A stretch of 12,453 bases of DNA. Source: Pseudomonadota bacterium (GTDB lineage: Bacteria; Pseudomonadota; Alphaproteobacteria; Rhizobiales; Beijerinckiaceae). The notes under the pieces are model-generated. The model was not told the DNA's origin, ran no database searches, and was given only the letters and a program-made list of their open reading frames with translations. The stretch covers positions 1-12,453 of the forward strand of contig JAGTAM010000352.1 of the NCBI GenBank assembly GCA_023422485.1. Direction: 5' to 3'. Shown one piece after another: positions 1 through 5,745 of the stretch. The position numbers and the translations under genes are program-made. How positions within the stretch are numbered: position 1 is the stretch's first letter; each line of letters begins with the position of its first letter.

Positions 1-1596
1 ACTTGCCTTGGCGTCGAGGCGGCCGGCGAGCGTCCGGCCCGCCACGCCGGAGAAGGCACCGATATCGGCCAGCGCCGCCTCGACGGTGCCGGTCAGCGTG
101 TTCTGCCCGAGGCGGCCGGCATAGGCGGCGCGGGCGGTTTCGGAATCGAGGGTGAGCGTCGTGACGTCGAGGACGCCGTCCGGACCCGCGGTGGCGCGTA
201 AGGTCAGCTTGGCGCGGCTTCCGACGGCGCGTCGAAGCGCCGGATCGGCGAGCCGCAGACCCTCCATCGCCGCATCGGCGGTGACCGCGAAGCGTTGCGC
301 CTTCGGATCGGCGCTGGTCGGCTCGACGCTCAGAAGCGCTTCGACCCGATCCAGAGACGATTCCTTCGTGCGTAAGCCCGCGGCCTTGAGGTTTCCCTTC
401 ACGCGCGGCGACGAGAGCGGCCCTTTCAGGCTGCCATCGAAGACCAAGGTTTCCAGTTCCGCTTCCGCCGCCTTGGTGACGCCGCCCTCGGTCGGGACGG
501 CGCGGGCGGAAATCGTGAAATCCGCCACCCGGTCGGCCGTCAGCGTGCCGCCTATCCCGAGCCGCGCGGTCCGTGACGTGAGGTCGAGCCGGTCGATGCG
601 AAACGATCCCGTATCGGAGAAGGCCATGCCGCCGTCGAGCTTGGTCTCCCCGGAGAAGATCGCCGCCGCAGGGCCGGGCACGAGACCCTCGATGCGCGAG
701 GTCAGGTCGAGGCTCAGGCGCCGGTCCGTGCCGATGCGCGAGAGGCGGGCGCCGCCCTTGGCGCCGATCTCGGAACCGGCGTCGAAATCGAGCCGCGCGT
801 TGAAGGCGTCGAGGGTGCCGTTTCCGTTCAGATCGAAATTGATCGGCGGGGTGCCGGGAAGGTTCGCCGCCTTCGAGAGAAGGCCGCCCTGGGGCTCGAC
901 GAGGTTGGCTTTCACCTCCAGCCGCTCGCCCTTGGGGACGAAGAGAAGCCGGGCGACGAAGCGACCGGCCGCATCGAGCCGGCGGAAATCCGCGCTGACG
1001 TCGAGTCCCTCGGAGGGGTTTCCGAGCTTGGCCTTGCCGTCGCCGGCAAGACGCGCCGGCTGGCCCGCAACGCTCTCCCCCAGCACCAGCTCGGCCAGGG
1101 TGAAGCCCTTGATCTCGACCTTCACCGGCAACTCGGGAAGCAGGCTGCCATCGGGCTCGGCCTCGGCCGGCGTCGGCCCAGGCACCGGCTTGCGCAGCAC
1201 TTCGAGCCGGCCGATCTCCAGGCTGTCGACTTCGAGCCGGCCGGACAGAAGCGCCAGCCGGCGCCACACGAGGCGGGCGCGGTCGAGCTTCAGCCACGGG
1301 CCGTCGGCATCGCTGATGACGACGTCGCGGATGGTGGCGTCCGACGAGAGGGCCCCGTCGACGGCGCCGATCGAGACCTGCGAGGAAGGCGTCGAGAGCG
1401 CCTTCGAGAGAAGCCCGCCGAGCACCGTCTTCTCGCCATCGGCGGCGCGGGTGTCGTCGGTGACGAAGAGGGCGGCGAAAAACAGACTGACCGACAGGAC
1501 GGCCGCTGCCAGCATCCATCGGCCGACCGCTCGGCGGCGCCCTTCCCCTGCGAGGGGGACAGGATTCGGGCGATGCCGACGAACAAGAGATTCCAT
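1..1596 (-). CDS. tamB: TamB-like translocation/assembly module protein (C-terminus outside window)
   Basis: The minus-strand frame opens with ATG at 1596, directly after the tamA stop codon (TGAATG junction). It stays open to the window edge, giving 532 codons and no stop, so the C-terminal part with the DUF490/TamB domain is missing. Residues about 27-47 (WMLAAAVLSVSLFFAALFV) form one hydrophobic signal-anchor after a basic N-terminus. The rest is a long chain of short beta-type repeats typical of AsmA/TamB proteins, for example VSIGAVDGALSSDATIRDVV near residue 75 and LEVDSLEIGRLEV near residue 120. TamB is an inner-membrane-anchored periplasmic protein thought to bridge to TamA and to act in outer-membrane protein assembly or lipid transport. 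The family call rests on the N-terminal features plus the tamA neighbour. The zero-gap junction indicates one transcript and probably translational coupling. Confidence 0.85.
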   Translation of the reverse strand, partial: MESLVRRHRPNPVPLAGEGRRRAVGRWMLAAAVLSVSLFFAALFVTDDTRAADGEKTVLGGLLSKALSTPSSQVSIGAVDGALSSDATIRDVVISDADGPWLKLDRARLVWRRLALLSGRLEVDSLEIGRLEVLRKPVPGPTPAEAEPDGSLLPELPVKVEIKGFTLAELVLGESVAGQPARLAGDGKAKLGNPSEGLDVSADFRRLDAAGRFVARLLFVPKGERLEVKANLVEPQGGLLSKAANLPGTPPINFDLNGNGTLDAFNARLDFDAGSEIGAKGGARLSRIGTDRRLSLDLTSRIEGLVPGPAAAIFSGETKLDGGMAFSDTGSFRIDRLDLTSRTARLGIGGTLTADRVADFTISARAVPTEGGVTKAAEAELETLVFDGSLKGPLSSPRVKGNLKAAGLRTKESSLDRVEALLSVEPTSADPKAQRFAVTADAAMEGLRLADPALRRAVGSRAKLTLRATAGPDGVLDVTTLTLDSETARAAYAGRLGQNTLTGTVEAALADIGAFSGVAGRTLAGRLDAKAS

Positions 1597-3582
1597 TCAG
1601 AACGCCTGTCCGAGACTGATGTACAGGGCGGCCGGCAGTTCGCGGTTTCCCTTGATCCGGTCGAGCGGGAAGGCGAGGTCGGCGCGGATCGGACCGATGC
1701 CGGTGTAGTAGCGGACGCCGATGCCGGCCGCCTTGCGGATACGCTCATCGAAATCCGGCAGCGTCGAGGCGAAGGCCGTGCCCGCATCGAAGAACGGCAC
1801 GATGCCGATCGTGTCGGTGATCTTGATGCGGGCCTCGATCGAGGCCTCCAGCAGGCTGCGTCCGCCGATCGGCAGGTTGAAGGGGCCGCGGGGGCCGAGC
1901 GTCCGGAAGGCGAATCCGCGCACCGAACCGCCGCCGCCGGCGAAGAAGCGGAAATTGTCGGGGATCTCGTCGAGCCGCGCCCCCGAGACCGAGCCGAACC
2001 CGAGGCGGCCGGCGAGGACATATCTCCGCTCATCGTCCAGCGCGTAGTAGGTCGAGCCCTGCGCCTTCGCGACGAAGATGCCCGGATCCGAGCCGAGAAA
2101 TCCGGGATAGGGCGCGGCGGAGGCGATCACCCGGAAACCCTCGGTCGGGTCGAGCAGGCTGTCGGTGGAGTCGTAGGTGACCGAGAGCGGTACGCCGATC
2201 AGCCGGTAATCGACCGTCCCGATGGCGTCCTTCGAGCGGCCGACCTGCCCTTCGAGGCCGATCTGTGCCGAAAAGGTATCGGAGAAGCGGTGGCGCAGGG
2301 CCACCGAGGCGCCGGCCGCGTCGACGAAATAGCTCTGCTGCACCTCGCGGGTGACGAAGGCATTCGCCAGCAGATCGTTGCGGGTGCCGCCGAGCGCCGG
2401 TTTCACGAAGGTGGCGGAAAGGCGCCCGCCCAGCCCCGTCGTGTCGATGCCGGCGAGCTTGCGCTGGGTCGCGAACGGATCGTAGCCGAGGCCGAGATAG
2501 TAGATGTCGGCATCGAGCCGAAGGGTCTCGCCGCCACCCCACAGGTTGCGGTTGGCATAGTAGGCGCGCACCCCCGGCCCGTCGACCGTGGAGTAGCGCG
2601 CCGCGACGCCGATGAGATTACGCTCGCGCTCGCCCACCTCGACGAAGATCGGCAGGTTGCCCTGCGCATCGAGGGTCTCGCCCTCGCGCACACGGACGGC
2701 GCCGAGGCCTTCGATGCGGGCCACCGAACGGCGGATGTCCGAGACCGCCTTCGGCGAGTAGGGATCGCCCGGCTCGGAATAGATGAACGAGCGGATCACC
2801 GCCGGATCGATGCCGTCGGTTGCCTTGACCGACACCTCGCCGAGCCCGGCCATCGGGCCGGGATCGATGGTGAAGGTCACGTCCATGACATGCGCCGCAT
2901 CGTCCACGACGGGGTCGCGGCTCACCGCCTTGGCGAAGGGATGGCCGAGGGCGCGGAAGCGATCGACGATCTTCGCCTCGCGGGCGAGCACCGTGGCGGA
3001 GCGAGCCGGAACGTCGTCGCCGGTGCGGGTGAAGCGCTCGGGCAGCACCTCTTCAGAGAAGGGACGGCGGCGGGGATCGAGGGCGCGCACGGTCCGCAGG
3101 GTGTAGAGGGGACCGAGATCGACGGCGATCTTCACCGGCACCAGGGCGCGGGCCCGGGAGCTCTCGGCGGCGCGGGAGGCGGCGGCGAGCGAGGACTCGC
3201 CCGTCACGGGCACACCGTCGATGCGGATCGACACCGTACCCTGATAATAGCCGTAGCCCGAGAGCACGTCGGTCAGGCGCCGCAGGTCGGCCTCGGCCCG
3301 CCGGACCAGCCCCTCGCCATCCGGCGGCGCCTCCTGGCGCAGACGATAGAGCGTCGAGGTGTCTTGAAGCGCCCGGAGGATGTCCGAATCGTCGGTGCCG
3401 GTGATGCGCAGGCTGTAGGGCAGAGCTCCGGCGCTGGGAGCCGGTGGCTCCTCCTCGGAGCCGAACAGGCCGAACAGATCGAAAGCTCGCGCCGGCTCCG
3501 GAAGGACGATCACGCTCGCCAAGCCGAAGAGGACGCCACCGATGGCCGGCGAACGCAGCAGGCAGTTCATCCGGACATGCAT
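1597..3582 (-). CDS. tamA: TamA, Omp85-family outer-membrane assembly protein
   Basis: The product is 661 aa from ATG 3582, or 657 aa from ATG 3570. Both starts lead into a signal peptide (basic start, hydrophobic GGVLFGLASVIVLP, likely cleavage after PARA before FDLFGLFG). No strong ribosome-binding site separates them. The frame is open back to 3795, but the extra upstream residues look non-coding and would bury the signal peptide. After the signal come POTRA-like repeats: PYSLRITGTDDSDILRAL near residues 55-72, a second around 149, and GLGEVSVKATDGIDPAVIRSF near 246-266. A 16-strand-type beta-barrel follows from about residue 321. GGGGSVRGF (near 549-557) is the conserved Omp85 loop-6 VRGF motif. 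The protein ends in phenylalanine, as most outer-membrane barrels do. TamA works with TamB, whose gene starts at the next base after this stop. It is somewhat longer than E. coli TamA (577 aa), which is common in alphaproteobacteria. Confidence 0.92.
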   Translation of the reverse strand: MHVRMNCLLRSPAIGGVLFGLASVIVLPEPARAFDLFGLFGSEEEPPAPSAGALPYSLRITGTDDSDILRALQDTSTLYRLRQEAPPDGEGLVRRAEADLRRLTDVLSGYGYYQGTVSIRIDGVPVTGESSLAAASRAAESSRARALVPVKIAVDLGPLYTLRTVRALDPRRRPFSEEVLPERFTRTGDDVPARSATVLAREAKIVDRFRALGHPFAKAVSRDPVVDDAAHVMDVTFTIDPGPMAGLGEVSVKATDGIDPAVIRSFIYSEPGDPYSPKAVSDIRRSVARIEGLGAVRVREGETLDAQGNLPIFVEVGERERNLIGVAARYSTVDGPGVRAYYANRNLWGGGETLRLDADIYYLGLGYDPFATQRKLAGIDTTGLGGRLSATFVKPALGGTRNDLLANAFVTREVQQSYFVDAAGASVALRHRFSDTFSAQIGLEGQVGRSKDAIGTVDYRLIGVPLSVTYDSTDSLLDPTEGFRVIASAAPYPGFLGSDPGIFVAKAQGSTYYALDDERRYVLAGRLGFGSVSGARLDEIPDNFRFFAGGGGSVRGFAFRTLGPRGPFNLPIGGRSLLEASIEARIKITDTIGIVPFFDAGTAFASTLPDFDERIRKAAGIGVRYYTGIGPIRADLAFPLDRIKGNRELPAALYISLGQAF

Positions 3583-3661
3583 ACGCGCGGCTGGGTCTCT
3601 GGCTCTTGGCGGGCGATGCCTCCAGAAAAGCATCTGAATGTTAAGTACCCGTCGATCACCC

Positions 3662-3682
3662 GCGGGGCTACCCCGGCCCCGC
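3662..3682 (-). terminator. GC-rich hairpin between the histidine kinase gene and tamA
   Basis: A perfect 7-bp inverted repeat, GCGGGGC (3662-3668) and GCCCCGC (3676-3682), with a 7-nt loop. It lies about 97 nt downstream of the kinase stop. No T-run follows on the minus strand, so it is at best a weak or Rho-assisted terminator or an mRNA-stabilising stem in the tamA leader. The structure is seen directly; the function is inferred. Confidence 0.35.
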
Positions 3683-3685
3683 TTG

Positions 3686-3733
3686 GCACACCGCTTGATC
3701 GAGAAATGGTGTGCAGACAACGGTCCGGTGTGC
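3686..3733. repeat. GGTGTGC repeat cluster upstream of tamA (possible operator)
   Basis: The 7-mer GGTGTGC occurs at 3708-3714 and 3727-3733, and its exact complement GCACACC at 3686-3692. The 3686/3708 pair is a perfect inverted repeat with a 15-nt spacer. The third copy sits inside a small hairpin, TCCGG-TGTG-CCGGA (3724-3737). The cluster is 104-152 nt upstream of the chosen tamA start, where a promoter and operator would be expected. No clear -35/-10 pair was found to anchor it. Regulatory function is inferred. Confidence 0.35.
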
Positions 3734-3778
3734 CGGATCAGCCGCAGATCGAGGGCCGGCGCAACGACCTCGAATGCC

Positions 3779-4483
3779 CTATTCCTCTTCCTCAACCAGC
3801 GTCATCTGCGGCGATAGCGGCAGGCTGATCGAGCAATGCAGGCCATCCGGCTCGAAGGTCATCACCGTCTTCGCCTTCAGCTCGTAGCGCAGGCTTCGTT
3901 CGAGGACTTCAAGGCCGAAGCCGTGATGCGACGGAGTCGACGGGATGTTTTCGAGGCCACTCTCATCCCAGATGAAGGTGAGCTGTTGCGGCGCTCCCGC
4001 CGGACCCGTCGGCGATGAAACGGTCCAGGAGACGTGGATGCGGCCCTGCGGCACGGTCAGCGCGCCATGCTCGACGGCATTCACGGCCAGCTCGTGGACC
4101 GCCATGGCGAACACTTCCGCCGCGCCGGGGCGCAGACGTAAGCTCGGTCCCGAGATCGCCACCTGTTCGCCCTCGCGTGCAAGATGCACGAGAAGCTCAT
4201 CCGCGATGAGGGAATGCAGGCCGATTCCCTCCGGCACGCTGCGCATCAGCGCGTTGAGTATACGGGCGAGGGCATCGACGCGGCCATCGAGATGGGCAAC
4301 GTAGGTTTCCACGGAATCGCTCGTCTCGGCAGAGCGGCGGATGATCGCCCGCAGCATCGAGAGCGTGTTGCGAACCTTGTGGCGCAGCTCTGCCGGCAGA
4401 CCGGTTTCGTCGAGGAAGCGGCGCAGACGCCGGTTCTCCGCCTCCAACTCCTCGATACGTGCGTCCCGCGGATCCTGGTTCAT
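3779..4483 (-). CDS. Small soluble HWE-family sensor histidine kinase
   Basis: The 234-aa product has no membrane segment and no PAS, GAF or other sensor domain. Residues about 6-25 (ARIEELEAENRRLRRFL) look like a short coiled coil leading into the dimerisation and phosphoacceptor helix ELRHKVRNTL, with His35 as the likely phosphorylation site. The ATPase part carries the marks that name the HWE family: His130 and Asn135 in the N-box (HELAVNAVEHGAL) and Trp172-x-Glu174 (FIWDESG). A G-box follows at 188-198 (GFGLEVLERSL). HWE kinases phosphorylate response regulators and in alphaproteobacteria often feed stress or light signalling; the partner here is unknown. The gene lies 52 bp downstream of a Crp/Fnr gene on the same strand, so co-transcription is likely. 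The start at 4483 is preceded by a hairpin, and the nearest purine-rich SD-like stretch (GAGG) is unusually far away (about 18 nt). Family call is strong; role is unknown. Confidence 0.85.
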   Translation of the reverse strand: MNQDPRDARIEELEAENRRLRRFLDETGLPAELRHKVRNTLSMLRAIIRRSAETSDSVETYVAHLDGRVDALARILNALMRSVPEGIGLHSLIADELLVHLAREGEQVAISGPSLRLRPGAAEVFAMAVHELAVNAVEHGALTVPQGRIHVSWTVSSPTGPAGAPQQLTFIWDESGLENIPSTPSHHGFGLEVLERSLRYELKAKTVMTFEPDGLHCSISLPLSPQMTLVEEEE

Positions 4484-4485
4484 GA

Positions 4486-4525
4486 TTTAGCCGTTCGCTG
4501 ACCTCAACAGATTGAATCGGCTAAA
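4486..4525 (-). promoter_or_regulatory. Leader hairpin abutting the histidine kinase start codon
   Basis: A perfect 8-bp inverted repeat, TTTAGCCG (4486-4493) and CGGCTAAA (4518-4525), with a 24-nt spacer. It fills most of the 52-bp gap between the Crp/Fnr stop and the kinase ATG. In the mRNA the 3' arm ends 2 nt before the AUG, and the only SD-like GAGG sits in the loop. It could control translation of the kinase or be a protein-binding site. The repeat is seen directly; its function is inferred. Confidence 0.45.
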
Positions 4526-4535
4526 GGGCCGCTCC

Positions 4536-5270
4536 TCAATCGTCGTCCAATACCGATGGATCACGCTCGTGATGTAGGTACGAAGAATCGAAGAGCGAGG
4601 CCGCCTGGAGAGCGTTAAAATCGGGTATGGTGAGCTGACGACCACGTAAGCGGATCAGGCCTGCCGACCGCAACTCCTTGAGGGTGCGGTTGATATGAAC
4701 AGTCGAGAGCCCCATCGCATCGCCGAGATCGGCTTGCGTGATCGGGAATTCACAACTGGCCTCAGTCGTCATTCCGACGGCGCGCAGACGGAGGAACAGC
4801 TCGCAGAAGAGGTGTCCCAAGCGCTCCGTCGCCAGCCGCTGGCCAAGGCTGACGGTCCACTCGCGCTGGATCGCCGCCGTCACCAGCACTTCCCACCAGA
4901 GCGCCTCAGCCAAGCGCGGATACTGCACCGCGATCTCCCGTATCGCTGATTCGGAGATCTCGGCGAGAACCACAGGCGTCAGCGTTCCGAGCGAGTGATC
5001 CATCTTGCGCAGCACGAAAACATGCGGATCGCAGAGATCACCGGGGAGAAAGATCGAGATGACTTGGCGCCGGCCGTCCTCAAGCTGCTTATAGCGGCAG
5101 GCCCAACCCTCGAGGACGACGTGAACATGACGCGGCCGCTCCCCGTCGCGGATCACATCCTCACGGGCTCCCAGCCTTCGTGCGGGCTGAGCGATCTTCT
5201 CCAGGGCCTGCTTCTCCTCCGGAGAAAGGCGAACGAAGTTTTCCAGCTTGCGGACGAGCGGGTTCGACAC
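4536..5270 (-). CDS. Crp/Fnr-family transcriptional regulator
   Basis: The product is 244 aa from GTG at 5270. This start was chosen because AGGGAAA (5275-5281) sits at good SD spacing and because the residues added by the longer frame (to 5330) do not resemble the family. Residues about 20-110 form a cyclic-nucleotide-binding-type beta-roll (VIRDGERPRHVHVVLEGWACRY, ISIFLPGDLCDPHVF). A long dimerisation helix follows at about 117-160. The C-terminal winged HTH is at about 173-215, with ITQADLGDAMGLSTVHINRTL as the helix-turn-helix core. There is no N-terminal cysteine cluster, so an Fnr-type iron-sulfur sensor is unlikely; the effector cannot be read from sequence. This short Crp/Fnr type is common in multiple copies in Methylobacterium and rhizobial genomes. 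A palindrome 85 nt upstream may be its own operator, and the next gene downstream is an HWE histidine kinase. Confidence 0.88.
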   Translation of the reverse strand: MSNPLVRKLENFVRLSPEEKQALEKIAQPARRLGAREDVIRDGERPRHVHVVLEGWACRYKQLEDGRRQVISIFLPGDLCDPHVFVLRKMDHSLGTLTPVVLAEISESAIREIAVQYPRLAEALWWEVLVTAAIQREWTVSLGQRLATERLGHLFCELFLRLRAVGMTTEASCEFPITQADLGDAMGLSTVHINRTLKELRSAGLIRLRGRQLTIPDFNALQAASLFDSSYLHHERDPSVLDDD

Positions 5271-5572
5271 TGAGTTTCCCTGGCCTAGTCGCCGCAACCT
5301 AGCGCCACGAATGGCGGGCGGAACTAACACAGGTTAATCGACGTACGGGTACCGAAATCTGTGAACAGATTCCTGACGAGGTGCGGAGACGCACCATCCC
5401 TCGTCCGCCCGGCTCGAAGGTCGACAGATGAGCCGTGAGATTGCAGATTCTTGGCGCCACCCACAGCCAGACTGATCCGGATCCGGGGCTCGCATCCCAA
5501 CCCGAGATTCTGCGACAGGTCCGACCGGTATCCGGAAAGACGAAGTCGGAAGTCGTGTGTACGGGTTGTGTT
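5271..5572. other. 302-bp gene-free region between tRNA-Tyr and the Crp/Fnr gene
   Basis: No credible coding frame is seen; the minus-strand frame here is low-complexity and runs through the tRNA. It holds the Crp/Fnr ribosome-binding site, a 16-nt palindrome at 5356-5371, and a small hairpin GGTGCG-GAGA-CGCACC at 5380-5395. Weak GC palindromes lie near 5525-5535 (CCGG-TAT-CCGG). I see no T-tailed terminator directly after the tRNA and no convincing sigma-70 promoter for the Crp/Fnr gene. Confidence 0.6.
5356..5371. promoter_or_regulatory. 16-nt palindrome upstream of the Crp/Fnr gene (candidate operator)
   Basis: AATCTGTGAACAGATT is a perfect inverted repeat with 7-bp arms and a 2-nt centre, lying 85 nt before the GTG start. 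It is not the classic CRP (TGTGA-N6-TCACA) or FNR (TTGAT-N4-ATCAA) site. Half of it, AACAGATT, recurs at 4506-4513 before the kinase gene. Autoregulation by the Crp/Fnr protein is a reasonable inference. Confidence 0.4.
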
Positions 5573-5656
5573 TGGTGGGGGAAGTAGGACTCGAACCTAC
5601 GAAGCTTACGCAGCGGATTTACAGTCCGCCCCCTTTGCCGCTCGGGACATTCCCCC
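5573..5656 (-). tRNA. tRNA-Tyr (anticodon GTA), CCA encoded
   Basis: The 84-nt minus-strand RNA folds as a class II tRNA. The acceptor stem is GGGGGAA paired with TTCCCCC, followed by discriminator A and an encoded CCA (5573-5575). The D-arm contains CCCGAGCGGCAAAGGG. The anticodon stem-loop is GCGGA-CTGTAAA-TCCGC with anticodon GTA at 5620-5622. A long variable arm of about 12 nt follows, then a T-arm GTAGG-TTCGAGT-CCTAC. The long variable arm and GTA anticodon fit bacterial tRNA-Tyr. It has a good promoter of its own just upstream and lies between recJ and the Crp/Fnr gene on the same strand. No duplicated 3' end or integrase is seen nearby, so there is no sign that an element has inserted into it. 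Confidence 0.96.
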
Positions 5657-5665
5657 AAACCGGGT

Positions 5666-5686
5666 CGCCGCGTTTCGCTCGCGGCG
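5666..5686 (-). other. Stable hairpin in the tRNA-Tyr 5' leader
   Basis: A perfect 7-bp inverted repeat, CGCCGCG (5666-5672) and CGCGGCG (5680-5686), with a 7-nt loop. It ends 10 nt before the mature tRNA 5' end and downstream of the predicted promoter, so it should be transcribed in the precursor. It could assist processing of the tRNA leader or end recJ read-through. Function is inferred. Confidence 0.4.
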
Positions 5687-5695
5687 GGCGAGGCC

Positions 5696-5724
5696 CTTAT
5701 GGTGAGGGTCTGATCGGGTGTCAA
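5696..5724 (-). promoter_or_regulatory. Sigma-70-type promoter of tRNA-Tyr
   Basis: On the minus strand a perfect -35 TTGACA (5719-5724) is followed by a 17-nt spacer and a -10 CATAAG (5696-5701, four of six consensus bases). The predicted start is near 5689, about 33 nt before the tRNA. The GC-rich stretch after the -10 (GGCCTCGCCC) resembles the discriminator of stringently controlled stable-RNA promoters. It lies 22-50 nt after the recJ stop. Confidence 0.7.
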
Positions 5725-5745
5725 CCGATCCGTTCGATCCGATTT

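Noticed and set aside
152..1708. A 518-codon plus-strand open frame opposite tamB
   Set aside because: Ser/Arg/Ala-rich low-complexity product with no motif; the opposite frame starts exactly at the tamA stop and reads as a TamB N-terminus.
3583..3795. N-terminal extension of tamA back to 3795, overlapping the kinase stop
   Set aside because: The extra 71 residues look like translated non-coding DNA and would place the signal peptide deep inside the protein; the region instead holds hairpins and repeats.
1573..3828. A 751-codon plus-strand open frame opposite tamA
   Set aside because: It is the antisense shadow of a GC-rich gene. The translated protein is Arg/Asp/Glu/Gly-rich with no recognisable domain, while the minus strand encodes a full Omp85 protein with signal peptide, POTRA repeats and VRGF motif.
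5271..5572. A structured non-coding RNA or riboswitch in the gap after the tRNA
   Set aside because: Only short, isolated hairpins are present; no recognisable riboswitch or known small-RNA fold, and no promoter-terminator pair framing a transcript.
3583..5656. Genomic island inserted at the 3' end of tRNA-Tyr, carrying the Crp/Fnr and kinase genes
   Set aside because: No copy of the tRNA 3' end, no integrase and no obvious composition shift are seen in the following 2 kb, and tamAB beyond it are core genes.
5299..5724. A 141-codon minus-strand frame across the intergenic region and tRNA
   Set aside because: It reads straight through the tRNA gene and the tRNA promoter, has no ribosome-binding site and resembles no protein family.
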